Positions 26,136 through 35,073 of a stretch of DNA of 38,994 nucleotides are shown here, in pieces (the stretch's first letter is position 1; every line of letters starts with the position of its first letter). The stretch comes from Campylobacteraceae bacterium (GTDB taxonomy: Bacteria; Campylobacterota; Campylobacteria; Campylobacterales; Sulfurovaceae), in contig JALVXC010000104.1 of the NCBI GenBank assembly GCA_027038275.1, positions 1-38,994 of the forward strand, given 5' to 3'. The position numbers and the translations under genes were made by a program. The notes under the pieces are model-generated. The model saw only the letters and a program-made list of their open reading frames with translations. It searched no databases and had not been told where the DNA came from.

Positions 26136-26816
26136 TTGATATTTTTTAGCCTCTGAAGCCTCAAATGGTTGTGTAACTTTAACCACCTCTATAGATTTAA
26201 CAAAAGGAAGTTCTTTTAATAACTCGTCTGTAGTTGCTGTTGGAATGTAAACCACTCCATCATTAGCAATCTCTTCTCTTTTATCTATAACTAAATCGTT
26301 AGCTTCATAAACCTTTGGTTTTCCTACAACACCAAGAGTTTTAACAAATCCAATAGGCTCAGTTGATGATGGAGAAGAGGGCTTTTTATCTTTTAAAACT
26401 ACTACTTTATCTCTTTTTTTTGTAAACTTTTCCTTTATAAGTTTTTTGCTTATTTTAACTTTTGAGATTTTTTCTATTTTAGTCTTTTTAGTTATCTTTT
26501 TTTTTACTATACTATCTTGAATAGATGTTATTACATTTCTTGTTTTTTGAGAAGATAGATTATGTTGTCTATATATTGATTTTTTAAGTATCTTTAAAAT
26601 CTCTTTTGCCTCTTCCTCTTTAGAAGGTTTATTAAATTTTTTATTTTGAGTAATAGCTTTTTTCAAATTTGATAAAATAGTAATAGTCTCATCAACACTA
26701 TTTTTCTCTTTATTGTCAATAACAATAGGAGGAACTTTAATAACTTCAGCATTTATAAGAGTATGGCTTATAAGAAGCAGTATAAAGATTGATAATCTCT
26801 TTTTAAAATTTCTCAA
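26121..26816 (-). CDS. Exported lysine-rich protein of unknown function
   Basis: About 231 residues. The preferred start is TTG 26816, preceded by AAGGA, giving a signal peptide RNFKKRLSIFILLLISHTLINA; an in-frame ATG at 26882 has no RBS and would spoil the signal. The middle is a Lys/Ile/Thr-rich low-complexity stretch, then a more conserved C-terminal part (IGFVKTLGVVGKPKVYEANDLVIDKREE to the end). No domain is recognised. It is probably periplasmic or outer-membrane associated. Confidence 0.6.
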   Translation of the reverse strand: MRNFKKRLSIFILLLISHTLINAEVIKVPPIVIDNKEKNSVDETITILSNLKKAITQNKKFNKPSKEEEAKEILKILKKSIYRQHNLSSQKTRNVITSIQDSIVKKKITKKTKIEKISKVKISKKLIKEKFTKKRDKVVVLKDKKPSSPSSTEPIGFVKTLGVVGKPKVYEANDLVIDKREEIANDGVVYIPTATTDELLKELPFVKSIEVVKVTQPFEASEAKKYQLDKR

Positions 26817-26923
26817 AAATATCCTTCTACAATAAATATAAGATAGAATGTAATTATACACGATAATTTTTATATAAATCATCTTTCAGCAAACTCTTCT
26901 TTGAAATTTGGAATAATGCGTAT

Positions 26924-27772
26924 ATGAAAAAAGAGATATTTTTATGTGCTATCAATAACATATTGAGTGGTACTTGCTTAGAAGATTGTAAGTTTTGTAC
27001 CCAGAGTGTGCATTATCATGCAGATATTGAACGCTATAACTATAAGTCTATAGAGACTATTGTAGAGGAAGCTAAACAAGCTAAAGCTAATGGTGCATTA
27101 GGTTATTGTCTAGTTACAGCAGGAAAAGGATTAGATGATAAAAAAACAGATTTTGTAGCACAAACAGCTAAAGCTATTAAAAATCAAGTTAATAATTTAA
27201 ATCTTATTGCCTGTAATGGAACAGCTTCTAAAGAGCAACTTCATTATCTAAAAAAGCATGGGATTGACAGCTATAACCATAATTTAGAGACCTCTGAACG
27301 CTACTATAAAACCATCTGTACTACACATACATGGAGTGAGCGTTATGAGACTTGCCAAAATATAAAAGAGGCAGGACTACAACTTTGTACAGGAGGAATC
27401 TTTGGTATGGGTGAGGGGCAAGAAGACAGAGATGAACTTTTAAAAGCAATAGCCTCTCTTGAACCTGACTCTACCCCTCTTAATTTTTATCATCCAAACA
27501 GAGCTTTGCCTATTAAAACTAGAAATATATCAAGAGATGAAGCTGTTGTTATCATTAAAAAAGCACGACAACTATTAGGAGAAGATAAACTACTTATGGT
27601 TGCAGGAGGAAGAGAACTTCTTTTTGATGGCTTTGAAGAGCTTATGTTTAATTCAGGTGCTAACTCTATTGTTATTGGAAATTATCTTACTACTTCAGGT
27701 GATGAACCACAAAAAGATAGAGCTATGTTAGAGAGGTTAGGGTATGGAGTAGCAACAGCCTGTCATGTATAG
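26924..27772 (+). CDS. bioB: Biotin synthase
   Basis: A 282-residue radical-SAM enzyme that inserts sulfur into dethiobiotin. The 4Fe-4S/SAM motif is CLEDCKFC (Cys18, Cys22, Cys25). Further BioB features are YNHNLETSERYY, GGIFGMGEGQEDR and FYHPNRALP. The short length is that of the Campylobacterota form, shorter than E. coli BioB. Its stop overlaps the antiporter start (ATGTATAG). Confidence 0.95.
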   Translation: MKKEIFLCAINNILSGTCLEDCKFCTQSVHYHADIERYNYKSIETIVEEAKQAKANGALGYCLVTAGKGLDDKKTDFVAQTAKAIKNQVNNLNLIACNGTASKEQLHYLKKHGIDSYNHNLETSERYYKTICTTHTWSERYETCQNIKEAGLQLCTGGIFGMGEGQEDRDELLKAIASLEPDSTPLNFYHPNRALPIKTRNISRDEAVVIIKKARQLLGEDKLLMVAGGRELLFDGFEELMFNSGANSIVIGNYLTTSGDEPQKDRAMLERLGYGVATACHV

Positions 27773-28934
27773 TAGTGATAGTATATCTACAATTCTTGCT
27801 GTTTCTCTGGTTTTAGTTCTCTCTCCACATCTCTCTAGGTTGTTGCGACTACCTACTGCACCCATTGAGATTATTTTAGGTTCTATTTTAGCTATTTTTG
27901 GAATTATATCAGTTGAGAATGATAACTTTTCTCTTCTTTCAGATGTAGGTTTTTTATATCTGATGTTCTTAGCAGGACTAGAGGTTAATCTAAAATCTAT
28001 CTTTAAGATGCCTAGAGTCTATATTATTAAATCTCTCTACTTTCTATTGGTTATGTGGAGTTTAGCGTTTATTTTAGGTATTGCTTTTAATTTGGAAACA
28101 TTTTTAATATTGGTTTTACCTTTAATCTCTATTGGTATTTTAGCTACTTTATCGAAAGAGTATGGAAAAGAGCTTCGTTGGATTAAAATGGCATTTCTTG
28201 TTGGAACATTAGGAGAGGTTTTAAGTATTGTTGCTTTAACCATTTTTGAAGCATATTCTACTGTATCTTCTACAGAGGAGTTTGTTGCAAAAATAGCTCT
28301 TTTAGTTATTTTTTTGAGTGCTATAGTTATTTTGTATCTTCTTTTTAAACGAATATTTTGGTGGTATCCTGAACTTAAAACTGTTTTAATGCCAAGTAAC
28401 AAAATAACAGATGGACGCTATCAAGATTTACGTTTAGCAATAGGGCTTTTTTTTATTATGATTGCTATTATGATGCAACTCCATTTAGAGGTTGCATTTG
28501 GTGCATTTATTGCAGGTATGTTTATCTCAACCTTTTTTCACCATAAAAAAGAGTTAGAGGAGAGAATGAGTAGTTTTGGGTTTGGTTTTTTAGTTCCTGT
28601 TTTCTTTATTCATGTGGGAGCTTCATTTGATTTAAGAAATATTTTTATATCTGATATTTTAATAACTACACTTCTCATTCTATTTTTAATGTTTTCTATT
28701 CGTCTTATAGCAGCGTTTACCCTATCTTTTATTAAGGAAAAGAGTCAAATTGTTTTAATTGCCTTTTCACTCTATATGCCTCTTACTCTTATGATTGCAG
28801 TAGCAACTATTGCAAAGTTACATAGTGGTATTAATGAGTTTGATTATTATGCTGTTATTTTAGCCTCTATTTTAGAGGTGATTATTTCTATGTTAGTAAT
28901 TAAGATATTAATGAGAGAGAAAAAAACTACTTAG
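27765..28934 (+). CDS. Cation/proton antiporter (CPA2 family)
   Basis: A 389-residue integral membrane protein with about 12 helices, of the Na+/H+ exchanger (KefB/NapA-like) family. Recognisable segments are LLRLPTAPIEIILGSILA, VGFLYLMFLAGLEVNL and LEVAFGAFIAGMFIS. It lacks the cytoplasmic RCK/TrkA-N nucleotide-binding domain of KefB/KefC, so it ends just after the membrane domain. It exchanges Na+ or K+ for protons; the ion cannot be told. It is translationally coupled to bioB by an 8-base overlap, and overlaps the convergent FtsB-like gene by 8 bases. Confidence 0.86.
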   Translation: MYSSDSISTILAVSLVLVLSPHLSRLLRLPTAPIEIILGSILAIFGIISVENDNFSLLSDVGFLYLMFLAGLEVNLKSIFKMPRVYIIKSLYFLLVMWSLAFILGIAFNLETFLILVLPLISIGILATLSKEYGKELRWIKMAFLVGTLGEVLSIVALTIFEAYSTVSSTEEFVAKIALLVIFLSAIVILYLLFKRIFWWYPELKTVLMPSNKITDGRYQDLRLAIGLFFIMIAIMMQLHLEVAFGAFIAGMFISTFFHHKKELEERMSSFGFGFLVPVFFIHVGASFDLRNIFISDILITTLLILFLMFSIRLIAAFTLSFIKEKSQIVLIAFSLYMPLTLMIAVATIAKLHSGINEFDYYAVILASILEVIISMLVIKILMREKKTT

Positions 28935-29196
28935 CATCTGTCCATTCAAGATACTTTTTATGTAGTTTAGCATTTTGTTGTTTTAGTGTTTCAATTTGAG
29001 ATTTAAGAATAACCTCTTTTTTTTGTAGTTTTTGAAGAACTTGTAAAGAGTGGTCTCCAAATAGTAGATTGGCTATATATATTCCCAAAAGAGCAACAAC
29101 AAATGTTGTTGCTAAAAAGACTTTAAATGAGAGTCCTAAAAGCTCTTCAAGCTTTCTAATATATGGTTCAATATCTCTAGTAAATGAAATTCTCAT
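28927..29196 (-). CDS. FtsB/DivIC-like septum formation initiator protein
   Basis: An 89-residue bitopic protein: a short cytoplasmic N-terminus, one membrane helix (about 24-46), then a coiled coil (about 50-85) with the Leu/Lys/Gln heptads seen in FtsB/DivIC (LQKLQKKEVILKSQIETL). Such proteins link early and late cell-division factors. It starts directly after the enolase stop, so it is co-translated with eno; an eno/FtsB-like pairing is common in bacteria and supports the call. Confidence 0.78.
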   Translation of the reverse strand: MRISFTRDIEPYIRKLEELLGLSFKVFLATTFVVALLGIYIANLLFGDHSLQVLQKLQKKEVILKSQIETLKQQNAKLHKKYLEWTDAK

Positions 29197-30471
<1,275 letters not shown>

Positions 30472-30580
30472 TTACCCTTAGTAAAAATATTGTCGAGATT
30501 TTAACATAGAAAGACATAGAGATAAGAGTGTAGTTTTGAAAATGGAGGGAAAATATATTGATGTGAGTTTTTTTGTATAT

Positions 30581-30604
30581 TAGGGGCAATAGTTTAAGCC
30601 CCTA
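30581..30604 (-). terminator. Terminator hairpin after the DUF1931 gene
   Basis: A perfect stem TAGGGGC/GCCCCTA with a 10-base loop lies 6 bases past the stop at 30610. On the plus strand a T-run precedes it, which on the minus strand is an A-run, so the T-tract is missing in the coding direction. Confidence 0.5.
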
Positions 30605-30609
30605 GTAGT

Positions 30610-31059
30610 TTAAAGTGTTAAGTCCATAACTCTTTTTGTTTTAGCAATTGTTTCATGGTCTAATGCTCTATCATTATCATCTATCTCTTTCATGATTTTT
30701 GCCATAATAACAAGTAAGGCCCCAATAATTTCAGGTAGTTTATTTTGAGCATCTTCACTTAATTCATATTTAAGAGGCGTTATTGTTGCTAAGAAGTCTA
30801 AAACATCAGCTAATGCTATCTCCTCTTCTAACTTTCTTAAACTAATAATTGTCTCTTGAAGACCTTTTGTAATGGGTAAGTCAGACTCCCAAATAACATC
30901 TCTTCCATTTAAATTTGCATTACGCTCAGCTGCAATAAGTAAATCAACCAATTTTGCTTCTGCAATATCTGTAATCTCTTTTGCATGACCTTTTTTTATA
31001 TCTATTGATGCAGCTTTTCTAAAAAGTGCCTCTAGTTTTGTAAATCCTACTACTGCCAT
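30610..31059 (-). CDS. DUF1931 protein, tandem histone-fold
   Basis: A 149-residue helical protein of the DUF1931 family, for which an Aquifex structure shows two fused histone folds. Recognisable segments are MAVVGFTKLEALFRKAASIDI, EITDIAEAKLVDLLIAAERNANLNGRDVIWESDLPITKGL and the C-terminal repeat ending TIAKTKRVMDL. Whether it binds DNA is not established for the family. ATG 31059 is chosen because AAAGGAAA precedes it; an in-frame start at 31101 lacks an RBS. It lies downstream of a Crp-family regulator, which may control it. Confidence 0.82.
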   Translation of the reverse strand: MAVVGFTKLEALFRKAASIDIKKGHAKEITDIAEAKLVDLLIAAERNANLNGRDVIWESDLPITKGLQETIISLRKLEEEIALADVLDFLATITPLKYELSEDAQNKLPEIIGALLVIMAKIMKEIDDNDRALDHETIAKTKRVMDLTL

Positions 31060-31162
31060 ATTATTTCCTTTTGTATAATGTTTTTTAATTATTAGTTTCA
31101 ACTAACTAAAATTTTGAAAATTATATCTGATGGAGTAAGATTGTTTTGCTACCTAAGTAGCA

Positions 31163-31834
31163 TTATGTTAAAAAGTTTATTTTTTTTAACAGTTTTTCTG
31201 CATTTAAAATTTGGATTTTTCTATCTACTACATTAATCATTTTATCTTTTTTTAGATTTCGAAGATGTCTTTCCACTACATGCCTTACAGTGCCTAAGAG
31301 ATTAGCAGTTTCAGTATGGGAGAGACCTTCGAGGATATTAAAACGAAATATATTGTTTGGGGTAAAATCTTGAACAATAAGTTTAATAAGTCTTTCAGAG
31401 GTAGAGTAGAGAGAGATATCGGTAATTGTCTCCTCTAAGTATCGCATCTGTTTTGCTATATATAGGTAAAACTTTTGACTAAACTCTGGAAAATCATGAA
31501 GTAAATTGCGTACAAACTCTATGGGATACATTATAAGAGTTGTATCCTCAATTACTTCATAGCAAACATCATGCTCTTCACCATCTAAGATAGTAACTGT
31601 ATCAAAAATATGATTGTCACTGTAGATATAGAGTGTTTGCTCTTTTCCATTTTCAAGATTAAGTTGGTAACTTTTGACTTTTCCATCTTTTACCACATAG
31701 ACATATCTGTTTACATTGTCTGATAAATAGGTTGTATCACCTTTTTTTAGTTTTACTATTTGAGCTTGATTATTGATTCTCTCTTGTAAGCTATCTTCTA
31801 AGTTCTCAAAAGGTAAATTAGTTGTAGATTGCAT
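31163..31834 (-). CDS. Crp/Fnr-family transcriptional regulator
   Basis: A 223-residue regulator: an N-terminal cyclic-nucleotide-binding-type beta barrel (about 20-130) with VYVVKDGKVKSYQLNLENGKEQTLYIY, a long dimerisation helix, and a C-terminal helix-turn-helix (LSHTETANLLGTVRHVVERHLRNLKKDKMI). No FNR-type N-terminal cysteine cluster is seen, so it is not an obvious oxygen sensor. ATG 31834 follows AAAGGA; an in-frame GTG 15 bases upstream would have that RBS inside its coding region. The effector is unknown. Confidence 0.87.
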   Translation of the reverse strand: MQSTTNLPFENLEDSLQERINNQAQIVKLKKGDTTYLSDNVNRYVYVVKDGKVKSYQLNLENGKEQTLYIYSDNHIFDTVTILDGEEHDVCYEVIEDTTLIMYPIEFVRNLLHDFPEFSQKFYLYIAKQMRYLEETITDISLYSTSERLIKLIVQDFTPNNIFRFNILEGLSHTETANLLGTVRHVVERHLRNLKKDKMINVVDRKIQILNAEKLLKKINFLT

Positions 31835-31880
31835 ATAAAATCCTTTCACATATTATATTAAAAGTTATGATATTTTAATC

Positions 31881-32450
31881 TTATATATGAAAAGATAGTT
31901 TTAAAACAGTTACACCCCAGTTCTTATTTGATGGTTTATCTTCTAATCTCCAACCCTTTTTTAAAAGCTCTTTACGAATAAGCCAATTTTTTGCAGCATG
32001 ACCAATAACGACTATATTGTCGTATTTAGAAGAAAGTGTGAACAGATGTTCACTTGCCTTTTTTGCCTCTTCTCTTGACTCTTTTATACGACTTTTTTTC
32101 CGAGTAAGCTCAAACAGAAGAAAAATGCGAATAAGTGTAAGCCATGTAACAGGTCGAAATTTAAAAAATGGAATATTAATCGCAGGAACAGTTGCTTCAT
32201 TAAAAAGCTCATTTTTCTCATCTATCTCTAAGCCCAAAAGATGAGCTGTATCAATTGTTCTTTGTAGTTTGCTAGTTAGAACAAAATCTGCATTTTTAAC
32301 AGCATTTATAGTCTCTTTTGGTGCTAAACTATCTTCATCTAAAGTGGCATGGTCATAGTCATAAATCCATTGAGGAAGGGCTGTAGCATCTATTTTTGTG
32401 TCATTGTCTATTTTAACTTTAGCATGACGGATAAGGGTGATTTTTTTCAT
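31881..32450 (-). CDS. Histidine phosphatase superfamily protein
   Basis: A 189-residue phosphoglycerate-mutase-like protein. The N-terminal catalytic motif is LIRHAKV (RHA where RHG is usual), then TSKLQRTIDTAHLLG, and the second histidine in VVIGHAAKNW. The middle has an unusual hydrophobic/basic insert (FFKFRPVTWLTLIRIFLLFELTRKK broken by charged residues), which could associate with membrane. The substrate is unknown; SixA-like phosphohistidine phosphatase activity is one option. Confidence 0.8.
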   Translation of the reverse strand: MKKITLIRHAKVKIDNDTKIDATALPQWIYDYDHATLDEDSLAPKETINAVKNADFVLTSKLQRTIDTAHLLGLEIDEKNELFNEATVPAINIPFFKFRPVTWLTLIRIFLLFELTRKKSRIKESREEAKKASEHLFTLSSKYDNIVVIGHAAKNWLIRKELLKKGWRLEDKPSNKNWGVTVLKLSFHI

Positions 32451-32488
32451 ATTTTATTATATCCATTTGTGTTTAACTCAGGTTTAGA

Positions 32489-32519
32489 TAGTTTTTAAGC
32501 AAAATACTCCTAAAAACTA
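32489..32519. terminator. 9-bp inverted repeat next to the ogt remnant
   Basis: TAGTTTTTA and TAAAAACTA are perfect reverse complements with a 13-base spacer, between the phosphatase gene start and the ogt remnant on the minus strand. It may be the old ogt terminator. Confidence 0.35.
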
Positions 32520-32534
32520 ACCACACGAATCCCC

Positions 32535-32636
32535 TCACCCACCTGCATACCCCAACAAGTCACCGTTACTTCCTATGATACTGTGACAAGGTATCATAAT
32601 AAAAATAGCATTTGCACTTGTAGTATTGTATTGATA
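32535..32636 (-). pseudogene. ogt: Remnant of O6-methylguanine-DNA methyltransferase (C-terminal part)
   Basis: Read on the minus strand, this stretch translates as YQYNTTSANAIFIMIPCH, then SIIGSNGDLLGYAGG and a stop. It matches the catalytic region of Ogt/MGMT, where NPIPIIIPCHRVIGSNG.L.GYAGG is expected, including the methyl-accepting cysteine. The arginine after PCH is replaced by Ser, a TGA follows GYAGG, and a TAA lies two codons before the start given here. The first two-thirds of the gene are missing. It cannot make a working repair enzyme. It lies directly downstream of a DUF4143 ATPase gene, which may have replaced the rest of the gene. Confidence 0.82.
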
Positions 32637-32665
32637 TTTTATTTATTATTAAATCTCTTCTATAT

Positions 32666-33973
32666 TTAGACTTTTAAAATAAAATCCAACACATTAATAA
32701 TCTCAATTTTATACCCATCATACTCAATAACTTCAGAGCTATCAAAGGTAATAATCATGGCTCTAATCTCTCCTCTTAGCTCTTTACTTGCTTCTGAAAA
32801 AACCCTTAATTCCCTATGACGTGTCTCTTCATTTTCAAGAGTTACAGAGACTTGTATGAGTTCGGTAATATTCTCATTTTGAATAAGAAAATCTACCTCT
32901 TTTCCTTTTTCTGTCTTATAATAGTATATCTCTTTGCCTCTTCTTTTTAACTCTAAAAAAACAATATTTTCTAAATTAGCCCCAATTTTTTGGGAGATAT
33001 TAAAAGAGACAACATTTGAAAAACCTGTATCTATGGCATAAAACTTTTGAGGATTGGCTATCTGCTTTTTTAAAGAGTAATCAAACTTCGGTATGCTCAA
33101 AATCATATAGGAGTTTCTAAGATACTCAACATAGTCACGTATGGTATCAAAAGAGCTAGAGAAGTTGTTTTTGAGCTTGTTGTAAGCATTGATAGTTGCA
33201 TTATTTGAGAGTAAAAAGAGAGCCAACTCATTAAGTACTTGATAGTTCTTTAGCTTATATCTTGCAACAATATCTTTTAATAAAATAGAGTCATAATAAC
33301 TCTTCATCGTATCTTTTTTAAGTGCTTCATCATCTTGCAATACAGTTTTTGGAAAGCCACCATACCTCATGTAGCTGTTGAAGTGTTGCTGTAAAATCAT
33401 TTTGTTGTGTAGCAGTTCTGCTTTTGAGTTAATAGTTATGCCATTAAAACCAAGATACTCTTTAAAAGATAAAGGAAAAACCTCTATGTCCAAGTAGCGA
33501 CCACTAAGAGCTGTACCAAACTCAGCCCCCAAAAGATGAGAGTTTGAACCTGTCACATAGAGATGGTTGTTACTCAATTCATACTCTTTAAGTACCCACT
33601 GTTCCCATCCTGCTACATTTTGCACCTCATCAAGCATTATGACTAAGTCACCTGTAGGTTTTATGTACTCCAGATAAACATTTTTTATATCTTCTAGTAG
33701 GGTCTTCTCATCAAACATTCTAAAGCGTTGGTCTTCAAAGTTGACAAAGAGTATGTTTTTTACATCTGTTCCATTTGCGACAAGTCGTTTTATCTCATTA
33801 ACTAAGAGTGTGGACTTCCCACTTCGTCTTACCCCCTTAATGACAATAACCTCACCAGCCTTAGATTTTTTGGCTATCTCATCTTCATAGAACTCTCTTC
33901 TGTAGGTTTTCGGCAGAGGCTTAAACCAAAAGTTCCAATCACTTATGATTTCAAATATTTTATCTTTATTCAT
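32666..33973 (-). CDS. AAA ATPase with DUF4143 C-terminal domain
   Basis: A 435-residue protein of the large AAA_14/DUF4143 ATPase family, common in accessory DNA. Walker A is GVRRSGKSTLL (Lys53), Walker B is LVIMLDEVQNV, and sensor-like TGSNSHLL and LSGRYLDIEVFPLSFKEYLGF are typical. The C-terminal domain has a nuclease-like segment (FLELKRRGKEIYYYKTEKGKEVDFLI). Function is unproven for the family. It is complete, with a -10-like TATAAT (34001-34006) and flanking direct repeats upstream. It sits between two gene remnants (ogt and phzF), which suggests insertion. Confidence 0.9.
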   Translation of the reverse strand: MNKDKIFEIISDWNFWFKPLPKTYRREFYEDEIAKKSKAGEVIVIKGVRRSGKSTLLVNEIKRLVANGTDVKNILFVNFEDQRFRMFDEKTLLEDIKNVYLEYIKPTGDLVIMLDEVQNVAGWEQWVLKEYELSNNHLYVTGSNSHLLGAEFGTALSGRYLDIEVFPLSFKEYLGFNGITINSKAELLHNKMILQQHFNSYMRYGGFPKTVLQDDEALKKDTMKSYYDSILLKDIVARYKLKNYQVLNELALFLLSNNATINAYNKLKNNFSSSFDTIRDYVEYLRNSYMILSIPKFDYSLKKQIANPQKFYAIDTGFSNVVSFNISQKIGANLENIVFLELKRRGKEIYYYKTEKGKEVDFLIQNENITELIQVSVTLENEETRHRELRVFSEASKELRGEIRAMIITFDSSEVIEYDGYKIEIINVLDFILKV

Positions 33974-33984
33974 CTCTAATCCTA

Positions 33985-34032
33985 TCAGTATACTGACTGA
34001 ATTATATTTAAATTACTCTTTATACTGACTGA
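33985..34032 (-). promoter_or_regulatory. Repeated 12-bp operator-like sites around the ATPase promoter
   Basis: TATACTGACTGA occurs at 33989-34000 and again at 34021-34032, 32 bases apart (about three helical turns). Between them, on the minus strand, lies TATAAT (34001-34006); a -35 at 17-bp spacing would fall inside the second copy. A palindrome TCAGTATACTGA (33985-33996) overlaps the first copy. This has the layout of a repressor-bound promoter for the ATPase gene. Confidence 0.5.
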
Positions 34033-34043
34033 TATATAAATAA

Positions 34044-34280
34044 TCAAAGTCCAATCACACCTTCCAAATACATCACAGCTCTACCACTCATTTCAACACT
34101 TTTAACTTTTCACTTTGGGTAGAAAAAGTTATCACATCTTTTTCATAGTCCAAACACTCAAAGAACAATAAGCTCATCATTTAGCCAACGCTCTAAAGGA
34201 CAGACCATTGCAGGGTTTCCCTCAAAGGTTTTGGTGGCAAATGCGTCTATTTGGTAGATTTTTTGTTCTCTTTTTAACAT
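34044..34280 (-). pseudogene. Internally deleted phzF-family remnant
   Basis: From ATG 34280 the minus strand reads MLKREQKIYQIDAFATKTF, EGNPAMVCPLERWLNDELIVL, then a stop at 34158. This is the N-terminus of a PhzF-family isomerase (KIYQVDAFT...F.GNPAAVCPL). Farther on, a second frame reads LDYEKDVITFSTQSEKLKV, like the middle of PhzF, and SGRAVMYLEGVI before a stop at 34044 resembles its C-terminus. Most of the roughly 260-290 residues are gone. The start codon overlaps the end of the PIN toxin gene. A clear decayed gene. Confidence 0.82.
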
Positions 34281-34651
34281 TTTTTATTCACATCTGTATC
34301 AAAACTCAATTTCCCATAGCCTTGCAATCTGCTTTTAGCACAAATTAAAGCATCTACAAAATCTATATTTTTATCATCAACAATATTAAGTGTCTCTATG
34401 AGTAAAATTTTGTCTCCCACCACTCCACGCAGGGCAATAAGCCGTTTAAGGTCTGCTATAACTTCAGATTTTGGGAGTTTGTAGAATTTTATTAAAACAA
34501 AAAGAGCTTCCATAACTACAGAGTCAAGTATCTCTATCTCTATCTCTGCATTTTCTACTTTGGTAAATATCTCTGTAGCAATTTTTAAATGCTCTTCATG
34601 GTCACCAACTAAAAAACGGATAATAATATTGGTATCAATGAGAGAGACCAT
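34274..34651 (-). CDS. PIN-domain toxin (VapC-type)
   Basis: A 125-residue PIN-domain ribonuclease. Acidic residues of the Mg site are visible: Asp6 in LIDTN, a Glu in VMEALFV, Asp in NIDFVDALI and Asp in SFDTD. In VapBC systems the toxin cleaves RNA and is held by its antitoxin. Its start overlaps the antitoxin gene by 17 bases, the usual coupling. Length is normal and no defect is seen. Confidence 0.87.
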   Translation of the reverse strand: MVSLIDTNIIIRFLVGDHEEHLKIATEIFTKVENAEIEIEILDSVVMEALFVLIKFYKLPKSEVIADLKRLIALRGVVGDKILLIETLNIVDDKNIDFVDALICAKSRLQGYGKLSFDTDVNKKC

Positions 34652-34886
34652 ATTTCTCTCCCATTGTTTCCATCATAGCTAACTCTTTTGCCTTTTCTAG
34701 GTCATCGCACTTTATGACTCTATCTCTATATTTCCCTGCCATTGAACCAATGATAGAGTGCTTTTTAATTGGGTAAACAATTGCTACTCTTTGGTTCTTT
34801 CGTTTGTCTATAATGGCAAAAACATCAGTTAATTTGGTAAGAAGTGAGATGTTTTTTTGAATGTCACCTATAGATATACTGTGCAT
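34635..34886 (-). CDS. Antitoxin of the PIN toxin pair
   Basis: An 83-residue protein upstream of, and overlapping, the PIN toxin gene. The N-terminal part (SISIGDIQKNISLLTKLTDVFAIIDKRKNQRVAIVYP) resembles Phd/YefM-type antitoxin DNA-binding domains. The C-terminal part (DDLEKAKELAMMETMGEKYG) would wrap the toxin. The RBS AAAAGGAAG precedes ATG 34886. Antitoxins of this fold repress their own promoter. Confidence 0.78.
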   Translation of the reverse strand: MHSISIGDIQKNISLLTKLTDVFAIIDKRKNQRVAIVYPIKKHSIIGSMAGKYRDRVIKCDDLEKAKELAMMETMGEKYGLSH

Positions 34887-34916
34887 TTTGGCTTCCTTTT
34901 ATATAAATGTATTTCT

Positions 34917-34945
34917 ATTATATATAAATATGATTGAATTGTCAA
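34917..34945 (-). promoter_or_regulatory. Consensus sigma-70-type promoter of the PIN toxin/antitoxin genes
   Basis: On the minus strand, TTGACA (34945-34940) and TATAAT (34922-34917) are separated by exactly 17 bases. The antitoxin start is about 30 bases downstream. Both hexamers are perfect, which is rare in Campylobacterota, where -35 boxes are usually poorly conserved. Confidence 0.75.
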
Positions 34946-34953
34946 ATGACTTT

Positions 34954-34990
34954 TCTACTCCAACCCCCTCCCATACCTCCAAAATACCAA
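34954..34990. repeat. 37-bp direct repeat, left copy
   Basis: 36 of 37 bases match the copy at 37674-37710, in the same orientation. It begins TCTACTCCAACCCCCTCCC. The minus strand is G-rich, with four or more GG runs. The pair brackets 2.7 kb holding the PPOX gene, the broken ATPase and the RelE/antidote genes. The only other content of 34991-35073 is AT-rich sequence with no gene. Confidence 0.85.
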
Positions 34991-35073
34991 GCCCTGAAAC
35001 AGACCACGAAAGAGAAAAAAGAGTATAAAGCTAATCCAAAGGAGAGAAGATATTTCTTCCAAATACTTTTGCT

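Noticed and set aside
27765-28934. Calling the antiporter KefB or KefC
   Set aside because: The C-terminal RCK nucleotide-binding domain and the glutathione-responsive part are absent; the protein ends after the membrane domain.
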